DNA of 64,000 nt from Monarcha castaneiventris obscurior (taxonomy: Eukaryota > Chordata > Aves > Passeriformes > Monarchidae). The translations under genes were made by a program, and so were the position numbers. Below, piece after piece: positions 37,701 through 50,236 of this stretch. The stretch is from contig JAMPIT010000894.1 in NCBI GenBank assembly GCA_026261815.1, forward strand, positions 57,321,647 to 57,385,646, read 5' to 3'. Within the stretch, counting starts at the first letter, position 1. Every line of letters begins with the position of its first letter. The notes below the pieces were generated by a model, which ran no database searches, was not told where the DNA came from, and saw only the letters and a list, made by a program, of their open reading frames with translations.

Positions 37701-39420
37701 CTCTGCCTCCCTGTGATCTTTTTGTACGAATTTTCTGGCAAGTCTACGAGTATGCACGCTTATATCCCTTTCTTACATACACATTTTGCTATCTCAAAAC
37801 ATGGGTAAAACTGAATAGAATCATTCTTTTTTTCAGTAATTTGAGTGTGTTTACTGATGTAGGGAAACATCAGCAAACAAAACATACATATAATATAAAA
37901 AAAATTACAATATCTTGTTTCTTTGTCCTCTTGCTCTCAGATTTCTATGTAAGTTTGTTTTGTTTTCATTCAAAATGTATGAATAAAGCAATATCAGGAT
38001 CTTTTCACTGCCATCTTCAGGTCTTATTTATACTTCTACAGCTTCAGAAATTGTTAACTTTTAGGCAATAAATGTCATCTTACTTCTGAGGTTACATTTG
38101 TTTTATTTCCCTCAGTAATATTATTGCTCTAAAACTGTAATATGTTTTCTATTTTGGTATTTTTCTGTTGTCCCCAGGGACTCGAGCTATAACTAGGATT
38201 TGCATTGGCCACGGTGCTGTTCTTATTCTGCACATGGTTATGGGTAGACAGGCGAGAGTGCCAGGGCTGAACATGATATTCTATTCTAATCTTGTGCCAA
38301 GATTTTGGGCTTGAACAATTTGGAGGAGACATGATGTCACTGTCTCCATAAAGTGAATTTGAACAGGAAAGTTGTACTATATTTTGGGCATGTGCTTCAA
38401 AAACAACAATTAAAATAATATCTTCTAGGTTTCCTTAATTTTTGTATTTGCTCTCTGGTTTCACGGCCTTTGCACTGCATTGCTTGACTCCTAGTGGTAT
38501 TTCTGTTTCATTATTTTTCAAGCAGAGTTTGATGACACTGATTTAGCAGTTTCTCACAGTTCACTGCTCCAGTTTTCATCAAATTATACTTGTAGTTATA
38601 CTAGACACTTTCATCATCAATTTCCATATGCCTCAAAGACACGCAGGGACCAGTTTGCCAACACTGAACTCAAATGCCAGACAATAACTGGAATACAGGA
38701 TTTCTTTTCCTAGGGTGTCTGAAACAAAGAGTGTAGAATCCCTCAGTTCTTAGCAAGTGTTTTCAGCCTGGATACATTCAAAATCTAAACAATAATTGCT
38801 GTGGAATATTGATTTTAAAATGAAAAATCAAGGGATAAAAATTAACATTGACCAGAGATGATACCATAGGACCTTTGCCATTTCTTTCCAGAAACCTGTC
38901 TTACATTAGAGCGCTGCCTGTGAACTTAAGGTTTGCTCTTTCCCCACAGAATGGGAGGATTCATAAGCAACATGAGCTGTATTTTCTGTAGCCGAGTTTG
39001 ATAATGATGATAATTAACATATAGTAAAGATCTTGGCTTCAGGCTCTTAAGTTTATTTGTACCTTCAGATCAGCAGTGTTACTGGGGACATTTAAAGTGA
39101 CAAGGCTCCTGAGGATGACTGTGAAAGTCTTTTCCTTCATATAGGGACTCTTGGTTGCTCAGATTGGAAAGATGTCCATGTAGGAACACCTGACACCTTT
39201 AAAACTTTCTGTTATGCTCATCCTACAATTTTCTATAAAGGCACCATAGTTCTGACCCAAAGGGAATCTGGATTCCATAAACTGGAACTAGATGTAGATT
39301 TGCTTGAGACCACAGTTCTTTACGTCTGTCAAAAGCATACCATTAATTATGTAAGGCATGAAGTGAAGCTCTATTTGTTTAGACGTGAAGAGGTTAACTC
39401 TGAGCAGTTGTTTACAATAG

Positions 39421-39436
39421 TCATCATCATCATCAT
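39421..39436. repeat. (TCA)n microsatellite
   Basis: Five tandem TCA units. Confidence 0.85.
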
Positions 39437-42400
39437 GATATGAATTTGCCAGTCTTCAAAAAAATATCTTCAAGATAGCACAGGAGTAATGCTCTCTCTT
39501 ATGCACTACCATGTAAAGTGCTGTACTTGCACTGAGAAATAAGATCTATTTCAGTTTTTCAATTTGCTTTCTGTGTAGAATTTTGACTGATTTTGAGAGT
39601 TTTGTACATAACTTTCCATGCAATAGTGACCTTTTCTCAGGAATAGAGAGAAGAATTTTTCTGTCTGCAGGAATTTCAGTTTGTGGAGTTTGACATTTGA
39701 AAAATGCACTCGATGTGATAGAAAACCACTCCACTGGATCTTCTGTCTAAAGTCAGAAGGACATGGGTAGAGTTAGAGTGTAGACAGGAGGCCATCAGGT
39801 ATCACTGTGACTCTTCAAACTCACAGGGACACAGTTCATGTTACATCAGGAGCAGGAACAGTGTGTGACCAGGGTCTGCCACAGGATGAGATAATCTATG
39901 TGATGAAGAGGGAAGGGAGTTAAGTAAGTTAAAGGTCAAGGAGAGGAGAAGTTTGTAATATACTCTACTGTAGTACTAATGCCTGTTTTCTGACAGACCA
40001 TCAAGGTTTGGAATTATTTGGTACAATGGGCTTTGAGTGCCTGAACTGCAGGTGAATTAAACTGAAGGTTTTCTCATGAATTGGCTTTGACTCAATGCTT
40101 TATAAACAAATGATAAAATGATCACTTGGGGAAAAAGGCATCCACCTTCTTCTAAACAGGTAAATTGTTATGCAATAAATAGGATGTTAAAACACCTCAC
40201 AGTACTCCCACAGTTGTGTATTCCCTGCCACAGCTTATTGACCAGAGTGTGACCCCCCAAAACCTTTCCTTGTAGTGTGCCCTGAGCCTTCAGCATCTGG
40301 GAGTTCCTGCAGTGATGCCTCTGCAGTAACTGCTCTCCATCAAACAACACTTGGATCATTATGTACATACAAAACTGAAGTCACTGCCTGCTCTTTTATG
40401 AAGAAATAAATCACCCATGTATCCTTCTTAATTCTGAAAAAAGAATGTTCAGTGGAATGTTTAGAAAAAAAAAAAAAAGGAATTATTACTTCTCCAGGCA
40501 CCTTGACTATCAGTTACGTGTGGAGTTTTCAGAAGGACAAACAATTCACCTCCAGCTGCATTTTTTGCATCACTTTATTTCTACAGAGAGCAAGCAGGAA
40601 AATTCCAATCAAAAATTTAATTTAATTTAAAGGGGCAAGGCAGCAGACAAGCATTATCCTGTGACAAAGTTCTGGTCCATCAGATATAAAAAGACTGCCC
40701 AGAGGGCCACTAGTGATATTTCCTTCAGTAATCTTACCTGATGGTCTATCAGCAGAAAAATGATGAGCTCTTCTATGTCTGCAGATTCTGACAGAAGGCT
40801 CAAATTGCACTTCCTTTTGGCAATTGCCATTTTCCTCTAAAAGCTGGTGTGTTTCTGTGGAAAGGCCGTGGGTTCTTTCTGAAGATGTAGTGTTTGCTGG
40901 AGTGTTGAACAGGTTACTGTATGGGAAGAATGTGTTTGTGAGGGAAGAAGTCAGATAAAAATTCATAATGGGACAGGATACAAAAATCCAAAGCCATGAA
41001 GTTTGGGGGTTTTTCAGCTTTTAGGATTCAATTAGCTACTAGTTCCAGTCTGCAATTTTGTTAAGAAGCTCTAAGAGCTAAAAAACCCAATTTGCAAAAT
41101 TGGAATCCTGTCGTTTTAGATTTTTTTTCTGTTTGTTTGTTGTTTTTAAGTAAACAACTTTTTCCCCTGATTTTGTGTTGTTTTCATGTTGTTGGCCAGC
41201 AGGCGCACCAAATGCTCTGCCACTTACGGCCTACAAGTGAAAGAAGAGAGCAATGGAGAACTTCAAATCTATCCAACTATATTCAGCAAATTTGGAATGT
41301 TGAGGGGCTCAGTGGGGCATGAAGCCTAAACTAATGCAGTTTTCTTCTGTTCCACAGTTAGGGAAGAATTTTTGCTTTAATGAGGGGAACAAGCCTGTTA
41401 AGATACAGTTTTTGGCAGAACTGCACTGGTCTGTGCTGACATATGGTGAATCCAGTGACTTTTGGTATAGATTGCTACCAGTGGCTGTCCACTGGATCAA
41501 ACTCTACTTTCTTAAAATCTTAAGAAATTAAAATATGCATTGTCTAGTACTGTACCAGCATGTCCCAGTCTCTGCTGGCCGAAACAGAATTGTCTACAGT
41601 GAGAGTGAGAACCCTTGGTGCTCTGGTCTTAAAATGGCTAAAAAATCCAGGAAATTGAAACAAACAACCCAAGCCCCTCTGATACTGTATCCAAAGAAAA
41701 AGATAGTGTGAAGCGCTGGCCTAACTCTTTCAGGAGCTGTAGCACACCCTGTGCCAGCCTTGGTCCTGCACTGCAGACTGGGGCTTTGTATTGTGCCAGC
41801 ACAAGCATTCACGAGAGTGCTGTGGGGTAGACTGGGGGACTGGTCTGCCTCAAAACCCCTTCTGACCTTTTGGAAGAAGACTTTTTAGAGACTGAATTTA
41901 TTCCTCATGTGTGGTTTGCATGTGTTTGAAAGGGTTTTTTGTTTTGGTTTGGTTTTAATTCCTTTCTGTGTAAAAGATCTCTCAAAAAATCCTATTATTT
42001 AAGGAATGAGTGTTCAGAGGTGGACTTTAAATCATACTTTCTTGTACTGCTTACAGATAATTAGGAAAGATTTTTCCTGAAGTAAAGAGCAAAATTATGT
42101 CGGTGTCTGTGGTTCAGGGTGTCTGAACTACCCTGTGTGTGTCTCATAAGCTGTTAGCTCTGTCCTGTGCTTGGCAGAAACTGGAGGCAGTGATACCTAT
42201 GAAATGGATTAAAGATGACATAATAGATTGTGAAGAATGCGCGTGCTTTTCTTGATACTATAGTGTTTTATAACTTTTAACATGCATCTCCTGAATCTGT
42301 ACATTTGATGATGCTCAATTTGCATTTGTAAAAGTGAAAAAATAAAATCCAGTTCCAACTCTAAACATGACTAAATTTTCATGTATAACTGACCCTGTTA

Positions 42401-44749
42401 GTGTTATAAATAGGAAGTATTAAGGTAAAGAAAAACTATTTGCTCACCATTCTGAATTTCACCCAGCTAGAAAAATCAGTCCTGTGACACTCAAAATAAA
42501 CATCTCATTTACTTTTTAGGTTTCTGAATTTATCTCTGAAATCTGCTTGTCAAGTGTGTATTAATAAATACATGTTCCAGTCATAATATAGATATTTTAT
42601 TTTTGTATACTTGCATTTTGATGCTGCTCTTGTGAATTAGAGAAGAAAAGCAACAGAATTCAACTCCTTTCCTCAGCAAACCCTTTAATCGATTTAAGTA
42701 AAATATTTTTTCCTTCTTTTAGCAGCTCTGAGGCCAGCACATTTCTAAAGTGAGTACCTCTTTGGAAAGTATACTGAAAACATGTAGTTTGTAAAAGGGA
42801 AAAGTTCTGTTGTGTGCCCTTAACAGAAAATGTTTCAAAGTTTGTCAAGTCATTAACAACAAAGCTCCTGATGACTGTATTACAGCTTGGTGTTGTTGCT
42901 GAGCACGTAGTATTGTGAAAAAGATGTGACCTTAGAAGCAGGTCCTACTCTGGATTCATATAAGCAAAACCCAAGTACCACTAACTTTCAGGCCACACAG
43001 CTTGCTGGGTATAAGGACCAGTGAGGCAGGTAAATGCTCATTTCAGTACCAGGGCACTGAGACACCAGGGAACCTGGTGAGATCTCTCACCAGCTACCAG
43101 AGAGAAGGTCTGTGAGCTTTCTAATTCCCAGGCCAGTCCCTTACCCAGGCTTTTACTCTGTTTCTCCCTTTGTGCTAGAAGCTCCTTTTTGTCATGCCAG
43201 GGGCTCCAGATGTATAAGGACACAACTACAGGAAAAGTCCTCCTGCTGTGACTGTGGAGAAGGGATGCAGCAGGTTCAGGGTCCAACCTGCTTCCCTCAC
43301 CTCCCCCTCCATGTTTCTGTACTGAGGCTGGCTCTGATACCAGGGAAGCTGTCCTGTTCTCTTTCTGCCCTCAGTTGCTTATCTCACTCCCTGTCTAGTG
43401 CCAGCAGGAGAATTTGTGCAGTTGTGAAGTGGATTGGATGAAGAAGAGACTGACCCACACCAAACCAGAATGTGTTTCCCTGGTGCTGAATGGATCGGTT
43501 TCCCAGGTGGGGTTCCCTGTTCTCACAGGAGGGCGAGTGCAGGGACACAAGAGAGGGTAGTGGGCTGGATGCTGGATTGCTTATTTTACAGCGGTGTCAG
43601 AGTAAGACAGCTAAAAATATTTGTGAAACTACGGCCTCAGACTCTGTTCCAGGAAAAGTTTCCCTGGAAATGTTGCTTTGATTTGGTCGGGAGGACGACT
43701 CATCTGTGGGCCATTTTGTCTGAAACAGGAATTTTCCTTTGGTGGTTCACAGTCTTACTTCTATCAAAAGGGATAATGACAATAGTAAGAAAATCAGACT
43801 GAAGAGGTAAATTTGGAAAAAAAAAAAAATCTTATGCCATTTAGTCTTTTCCAGGTTGATTTTTCTTAGTTTGCCATATTTGTAAACAGGGCAATCCATC
43901 CCAGTGGATTTCTGCCTGGCAATACAGGGGACCCTTTTCATGGCTTTCAGCAACAAAGAAAAAACTGCCTACTTGCCATGCATATCTGAAGGTTGGCTAG
44001 AGTCAAAAGTACTTTCTTAAAATATATAGGTCACTAACTTACTATTAGAGGCCTGCTATTTATTTTCTGTCTGCTCAATTATTCAAAAATATTTTGGGAT
44101 TTTTTCTTTTCTCCTTTATTTCTTATTTTATTTTTCTCCTCATTGTAATATGTTTTTTGGAAGTCTCCCATTTGCTGTCTTGAAAGTAAAAGAACAAACA
44201 CGTCTGATCTTTACTTTGTTACTGTTCTGGCTGTTGACATAATTGCTGTGGATTTGGGGGAAGGGGGGAAAAGGGGTGGTGGGGGGGAAGACAACAGCCA
44301 CATCCCTGATTCTATCTTTCCATGGAAAAGCCCCAGTTACCCTAAGACAATGTTCGGCCTTTAAGGCGAACCCTGGTGTTTCTGGTCGCTTGCCTACAAA
44401 GGAGCAGGGCACCGCATTAACACCCAGTGACGAAAGGTGCGGCGGAAGGTGCGAAAACCTGTTTCGAGGATTTTGGGTTTTTAATTGTTGCTGTTTTTAC
44501 CTATTTATTTTGTTATCTCTGTGGGCAGTGGACGAGCCGATCGGCGATGCGTGGTGCGGGGCCGGCCGTCTCTGGGGGGGTGAGCCGGGCGCTGCCCCTC
44601 GGCGGGGAGGGGGTCCCGGTGGGCTCCGGCTCTGCCCTGCCGCTGCCCGCCCGTGGCCGCCGGCACCCGCCGTGACCCGGGCAGAGCCGCGCTCCAGCCG
44701 CCTCGGCGTGGGGAGCCTGTGCCGCACTTGGGAAATGCAGCAGCGATCG

Positions 44750-44767
44750 CTCCCTCCCTCCCTCCCT
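44750..44767. repeat. (CTCC)n tract in the CpG island
   Basis: About four and a half tandem CTCC units. Confidence 0.85.
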
Positions 44768-44809
44768 GCCCGGGGGGGTGAAGTGCGAGGCAGCGGGAGG
44801 AGCCGTGCC

Positions 44810-44830
44810 GTGTGTGTGTGTGTGTGTGTG
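44810..44830. repeat. (TG)n microsatellite in the CpG island
   Basis: About ten TG units followed by CGTGTGCG; alternating purine-pyrimidine sequence with potential to adopt Z-DNA. It may lie inside the MPPED2 5' leader, depending on the start site. Confidence 0.9.
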
Positions 44831-44879
44831 CGTGTGCGAGCAGCGCGCCGTGGCCGCCGTGTTTCCTGGTGCCTGCTCC

Positions 44880-45126
44880 CTGACCCCAGTGGCAGCCCCG
44901 ATCACTGCACCGCGCCCGCCCTCGCCGCCGCCCCGCTGCCGCTCCCGCACCCGGAGCCAGAGCCGGACCCGGAGCCGGACCCAGGGCCGCCGCCGCCTCC
45001 GGGCGCCGCCGCGGGGTCGGGCGCAGGCTCTGCCCCGGCCGCGCCCCCGCAGCCCCATGGAGCGGCCCCGCTGCCCGCGCTGAAGGCATCCCCGACCCGC
45101 CCGCAGCGGCAGCTGGCGGAGGGAAG
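44880..45126 (+). other. MPPED2: Candidate noncoding first exon (3' end at 45,126)
   Basis: A strong donor, AAG|GTGAGC, ends this segment. The 5' end is arbitrary because no start site can be read. A short upstream frame begins at the ATG at 45,057 and stops after eight codons (MERPRCPR), so no coding exon continues across the donor from it. The exon would join the acceptor at 50,070-50,071. Donors at 46,297 and 46,465 are alternatives. Confidence 0.4.
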
Positions 45127-46181
45127 GTGAGCGGCCCCGGGCCGGTGTCGGGAGCAGGGGGGCACGGCGGGGGCAGCCGCGCACAAAGCGGCGGGTTAGA
45201 GGTGCCGTGTCATGGGCGAGAGCGGGGGGGGGGGCGGGCAGCAGCTCCGGCGGCGGCGCCGGGTCCAGCCTCCCGCGAACAATAATGAGGATAAACCCGG
45301 CCGCCCGCGCTCCCGCCGCCCCCGGCGTGACCGCCCGAGCCCGCCGGGTCGGGTCGGGTCGTGCCGGTGCGGCGGCAGCGGCGCTTCCCCGCAGCCGAGG
45401 CGGCGATGTCGGCGGCGCTGAGCGAGGCTGCCCTGCCCTGCTCCCCAGGCCGTGCCCCCGCTGCCCTCCGCCGCTGCCCGGCCGGGCGCAGGGGCGGCGG
45501 GGGGCTGGCGGCGCCGGGGGCGGCCCGGGGGCGGGGGCGGGGTGCGGGACCGGCGCGGGGTCGGGGCGGAGGGCGCGGCGGCGGGGCCGGGAGGGTAGGC
45601 CGGGGAGCATTGTGCTGGCTGGGGCCAGCGGGCGGGCGGCAGCCGGCGGGCGCAGCGCCGAGCAGCCCGGCGGGCGCGGGGACGGAGCTGCCGGCGCGGA
45701 GGGACCCGGGGATGTGGGCGAGGGGGGGACACGCTGCAAAAGTAGGGAGGGAAAGGCGGGTTGGTTCGGCGTTCCCCGGCGGAGTTGCCCCTCGCCCTTT
45801 CGCCGGCAGAGTATCCGCTCTGAAACCCTGATCCCGGAGGCCTCAGACACTTGGAACCTTTGTAGGGGCTGGGGGCGCGGTGCGGGGATCGGCACCGCCG
45901 GAATAAAAAGTAGCGGGCATCACCCCCCCGCCCGGCCCCGCCGCGCTCGTCCGCGGCTGCTGTGGAGTTCATCGCATCCCTCCCTCCAGCATCCTCCCCC
46001 CCACAGCCATTTCGGTCCGTGGCAACTACGGGGACGGGGGCGGTGTGAACTTTGTGCGGCGCGGCACGTACGGCGCAGACAGGGCAGAATTGCCCCCGGT
46101 GCCGCGGGGCGGGGGCAGGGCAGGGCAGGGGGCGCGGGGCGGGGGCTGCGGCACACGCCGGGACGGGGCCGCGCCGGAGCC

Positions 46182-46186
46182 ATTGG
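46182..46186 (-). promoter_or_regulatory. Inverted CCAAT box
   Basis: ATTGG within CCATTGGCC; NF-Y-type sites in this form are common in CpG-island promoters and work in either orientation. Confidence 0.4.
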
Positions 46187-46239
46187 CCACCCGGAGCCAT
46201 CAATCACCGGGGGGCGAGCCCGGCGCCCCGCGGGGCCGC

Positions 46240-46465
46240 GGCCGGGGCGGCCCGGGAGCCGGCGGCGGGCGGAGGTGGGGAGCGGCCGGGAGCCCAGGTA
46301 CGGGGGGTCGGCGGCGGGGAAACGGGGCGGGGGAGTGTCGGGATCCGGCCCCCCGCTGCCTCCGCCGGACTCATTGGGTAGCTGAAGCCCGGAGTTGCCC
46401 GCAAACTGCAGCGCAGCATCTCGGGGTCTGTGGGGCCGCTGCCGAATCCCCGCGGGGCGCGCACC
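46240..46465 (+). other. MPPED2: Candidate alternative first exon (donor at 46,465 or 46,297)
   Basis: ACC|GTGAGT ends a GC-rich segment at 46,465. A second donor, CAG|GTACGG, sits at 46,297. The segment follows the inverted CCAAT box at 46,182 by a promoter-like distance. The 5' boundary is approximate and transcript data would be needed to choose among the donors. Confidence 0.4.
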
Positions 46466-46767
46466 GTGAGTGCCGGGGCTCGGGGGCCTGAGGCGCGGCC
46501 GGTGCCCGTGCCCCGGGCGGGTGCAGCGTGCCGTGTCGCTGTAACAGCGCCGGGATAGTGGATGTATCAACAGAAGGTGTTGACACGGGGTTAACCCTTC
46601 CCAGCTCCTGCCTTTCAGCGTTTTTTGCTACAGCCGGAGCTCAGCCAGAGGCAAATTTTTGAAATTCAGATGAGGAAGGCGTAAATATTTTATTTGGGGA
46701 AATGGGTTTCTCGCGTGCCTGCGTGTGCATGTACGTACGCAGAGCTCGTGTGAGTAGCTCTCCGTGC

Positions 46768-46783
46768 AATGTAACGTTACATT
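46768..46783. repeat. 16-bp perfect palindrome
   Basis: AATGTAACGTTACATT is self-complementary around AACGTT. It sits at the CpG-island shore just inside intron 1. Confidence 0.85.
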
Positions 46784-48477
46784 TAAAATTATTTACCTGT
46801 GCAGATTCCGTGGCAGTTTTTTGTCCGGGCAGCGCTGTACAGATTTACCATTAGCTGCACCTAAGTTTGGGTTAGCTCTGTTCCGGAAAAGTGCCGGTTT
46901 ATACCTGTAACACTGAGCAGATGTGTACAATGGCACATCTCTTGTCCTGCTGCCGGTACAAATCCACTCTGCAAAAGGATAACAGCCGGTGTCTGGGAAA
47001 ACACAGCGTGCTGAAAAACCATTATTTAGGTTTTTAGTATAGTCATTCTTACTTAAAACTGCCTCGAAAAGTGGGGAAGATATTACACGTTGTTTTACTT
47101 GATAGATGGGAAAATAATGCAACTTTTATTTTTTTTTTATACTCATCTCCTGTGTGTAACCTTCAAGTAGTGCTCATAGTTGGAGAAAGAAGAATGGTAG
47201 TGATTCGAAGAAGTCTTTTGTAATTTCTTGTTTTAATCTTGGGTCTAAAATACATTTGTTTTGAAGTTTTGAAATGTTCAGCTTCTTCTATTTTATTCAG
47301 AGACATTCACAGTAAAGAAGGTAATAATTAGATACTTGTGCTAGTTGAACTGTAGTACTCTATGGAGTTCTAAATGCAAAGTAAGAGAATTGTCACAGAA
47401 GCCAGCTTCAAATTATACTATTTTTTTTACCCCCAGTCTGGCATTTGCTGTTGAATTTCATTTAAAAGGATGCTTTGTTCAGCTTTGTTTTAATTTAAGT
47501 AGAGATTTATTTTTAAGATTAAAGATTAGAACAATGGGAAGCAATTGCAGCTTACACACTTATAATCTTACTGAGAGTCAACTTAAAAGTATTTAATACA
47601 GCTATTTAAGTATTCTCTTGTCATTTGTTTTATGCCAGTTAGTTGTAATTTCTTTCTGTAACATGGACTGTTATAAACATTGTAAAAAATGCTTATTATC
47701 TTTATGTATAATTCATTCTTATGAACAAATTAGATTTTTCTTCCATGAGTGAACTATAATATGAAATTTAATGTTCTGACCTTTCTTATGCTGGGTTGCT
47801 GAAAACAATGTCATTTAGCTTTTCTGAAAGCCCAAGCAATTTTTGTTGTTGGTTTAATGCATTGTTTTATATTGTTGCTTTTAATTGCAGAAAAAAATAA
47901 CATTACGCATATAATTTTCACACTGCTTCTTAATATATACAAGCTCTAAAGTTTTTGCAGTGTAAAAGAAAAAGTCTTAGGGTTTTTTTTTTCTGGGAGC
48001 TCTGATGGCCAGCATTTTCATTAATGACAGTCATTTCTCTGGCAGGAAGATGTTTTCATTTGTATTTACTTTTCAGTACAGGGCAATTACGCTGCTCTGT
48101 GTTGTGCACTCTTCATAGTTTCTATCTCAAAAGAATTGCGGTGCTTGGAACAGGACTGCAGTTTGAAGCAGGTGTTGTGTTTTACTGTTATGCAAAATAA
48201 CACAAAAATATAGTTGTAAAGGAAATTCAGGAAACAGCTGCAAACTTGGTGTGCTAACCAGTACATTGTGTGAGCAGTTATTGCAGCATCTTACATCGCA
48301 TCTAACACAGCAATGATTTGTTTCAGCAAAGCTCACCGTTGCTTATTTTTGCTGCTGAAACCTTGTTCTCACAAGAGAGGTCCACTAGGTTTTACTGTGG
48401 AAGATCAGACCATAACCACAGTTACAATGCTGTACCATCTCTAGTGAGTTTTTAAATTGGTGCTTTATAGTTCATCT

Positions 48478-48479
<2 letters not shown>

Positions 48480-48510
<31 letters not shown>
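48480..48510. repeat. T31 homopolymer
   Basis: Run of 31 T in intron 1, with no sign of a retrocopy on either side. Confidence 0.9.
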
Positions 48511-48514
<4 letters not shown>

Positions 48515-50085
48515 ATACTTTTTTTCCTTCCAATGCTAAAGAAGCTGAAGGATAGAATCCAGTTACTGGAATGCAGGTTGCAGAATGTCTTAACCCAACT
48601 AACATATGGAAGCCTACATAGGCCTGAGGTGGTAAAATAGTAAAATAAATGGCCTATAGCAGGCCATCTGCCATTTGCAGAGCATTTTCATCATGCTTCA
48701 TGCCAAACTGGAAATTAGTCTTTGTATTAAAAATATATTTTGAATACAAATCTAAGATTTTAAATGCCTAATGTTACACATGGCAAGCACATTTCTATCT
48801 GGGAGCTAGAGAAGTCCAGGAAAATTGCACTGGAAAAATACTGCTTATTCTGATGCTCAGGGCTCAAATCATTCTCTTCTCTTCTCTTTCCCATCTCTTT
48901 GTCTTCCCAGTAAGCACTGATTTACTTTTGTAAAATGTACTTCAGATATGAAACGTCCACTCTCGCATGTGGCAACTAAAGGGAGAAATATTGATGGATT
49001 CCAAGTGTCACAATTTCATGTAAGTCCTTGAAGCTAGCATAGTGTGTCCCAGCTAAGGATCTGCCTCATAAATGGGGCTTTTAAAAAGTTGCTCATCTTG
49101 AAAGTATTCTTCGAACATCAGCTGATAAATTTTCACAGAGTCCCTCTGAAAGGAAGGCAGCTGAGGTATCCTCAGTTTATTGATTGAAGAAATCGAAGCT
49201 CAGATTTTGTGCAAGAAACTCAATGGAGCGTGTTTGGGAGGTTTCTGGCTATTGGATTATGCTAATATTACAGTACACATCCAGTCCTAAAGCAAAATAT
49301 GTTTAAGAGCACTCTGAAGAAGTAAAAGATAGGGATGCATAGAGAAGGAAGATCCTATTTCTTTCATCTTATGCAGAAGTATTTATGCGTAAAATCGCGC
49401 TTAAGTCTGTCAGATAAATCATTACTGTCTGGTAACAGTGAATTCAAACCAGTTTCAACACTAGTGAGCTATAATATGGATATTTTGTGAACATTGCCTG
49501 GATACTTGCCTTTCTCTGTACAAATAAATACTTTGTTTCAGCGGTATTTGGGTGTATATTTTGCTATGCAATTGTATCATGTTCTTTATATCAGTTTCTT
49601 TTAAGTCTCTCAGTTGTTACTCAGTGTTCTAAAGCTACAACAGCACCTTGAAAACAAGTGTGCGTATCTGTGGAAAGTCATTTGTCCTTCAGGAAACTGG
49701 GTCCACTTGTGAATTTTCGTGGTTGCAATTAACATAAGATGTTTTTTAAAATAAAGGATATGAAATGGGGAGTATTTAACTGGAGTTTTCAACACAGATA
49801 TTTTATTCTCCCTTCCCCCACTCCCTGAAGATAAAGCCTTACTTTAAGCATTCATTCTTTGGATGTGTCTAATGATGATGGAGTTGGATGATGAGGTCAT
49901 TAAAAAAAAAGTGAATTATAATGCTTAGAGAGGGTGATGGGTACATCAAAAATATAGAAAAAGATCTCAAAGCTGAATGGAAATCAGGACAGATTACAGT
50001 AGAGTAATAGGTCTGTGTGTGTTTACATCTCATGGCTTATAGCAGCGTGTGCTGTCTTTCTCTCCTGGCAGAGGTCACAGAGTTG

Positions 50086-50160
50086 ATGCGGAGCTGCTGG
50101 GAATCGGGAGCTGCCCGGACCACAATGCCCTACCCTGCTCCTGGCCTTGGGAAGTTGTGA
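50086..50160 (+). promoter_or_regulatory. Upstream ORF 1 in the MPPED2 leader
   Basis: ATG at 50,086 opens a 24-codon frame (MRSCWESGAAR...) ending at TGA 50,158-50,160, with an internal in-frame ATG at 50,125. Its context is weak (T at -3, C at +4). It ends 26 nt before the main start, so reinitiation is possible. Confidence 0.6.
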
Positions 50161-50167
50161 GCTGCTC

Positions 50168-50236
50168 ATGTCCATAAGGAGGAAGGATGGCTCATGGAAT
50201 TCCTTCACAAGGCAAAGTTACCATAACGGTGGATGA
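50168..50236 (+). promoter_or_regulatory. Upstream ORF 2, overlapping the MPPED2 start
   Basis: ATG at 50,168 opens a 22-codon frame (MSIRRKDGSWN...) in the +1 register relative to the main frame and stops at 50,234-50,236, past the main ATG at 50,187. Its context is weak (C at -3, T at +4), so most ribosomes should scan through it; those that initiate would bypass MPPED2. Confidence 0.6.

Larger units (their letters stand above)
23216..44239. other. Intergenic DNA without a recognised gene
   Basis: AT-rich unique sequence with no convincing coding frame. The first kilobase (to about 24.2 kb) keeps a slightly raised CpG content, as a shore of the island before it. Stretches near 26.45-26.70 kb and 27.58-27.79 kb are high-complexity with clustered homeodomain- and TALE-like sites, such as two TGACAGGTCT-like sites at 27,662 and 27,768, and may be conserved noncoding elements. 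Simple repeats include (TTTA)n at 28,685-28,704, (TCA)n at 39,421-39,436, A-runs near 40,466 and 43,817, and a G/T-rich tract at 37,480-37,553. Confidence 0.55.
44400..46560 (+). promoter_or_regulatory. MPPED2: CpG island, likely MPPED2 promoter region
   Basis: About 2.2 kb of very GC-rich, CpG-dense DNA with many GGGCGG-type Sp1 sites lies 4-5.5 kb upstream of MPPED2 exon 2. An inverted CCAAT box (ATTGG, 46,182-46,186) precedes the last GC-rich part. G-runs at 44,255-44,288 and 45,223-45,238 could form quadruplexes. No TATA box is evident, consistent with dispersed CpG-island initiation. Three plausible splice donors (after 45,126, 46,297 and 46,465) suggest more than one noncoding first exon. 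Open frames of 200-460 codons here on both strands are low-complexity artefacts of stop-codon scarcity in GC-rich DNA. Assignment to MPPED2 is by position and orientation, not by transcript evidence. Confidence 0.8.
46466..50071 (+). other. MPPED2: MPPED2 intron 1 (3' part)
   Basis: AT-rich intron sequence between the most downstream candidate first-exon donor and the exon 2 acceptor. It contains a 16-bp palindrome at 46,768-46,783 and a T31 run at 48,480-48,510. No other coding exon is visible. The 3' end is a typical splice acceptor with the pyrimidine tract CTTTCTCTCCTGGCAG. Confidence 0.75.

Noticed and set aside
1..44200. DCDC1 3' exons expected upstream of MPPED2 by synteny
   Set aside because: I recognised no doublecortin-like coding segment. 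The gene probably lies outside the window.
44513..45895. 460-codon minus-strand open frame in the CpG island
   Set aside because: Low-complexity Pro/Arg/Ala/Gly reading in very GC-rich DNA, where stops are rare. Other frames on both strands are equally open.
45207..46385. 392-codon plus-strand open frame in the CpG island
   Set aside because: Same GC-driven artefact. It crosses candidate donors and has no recognisable domain.
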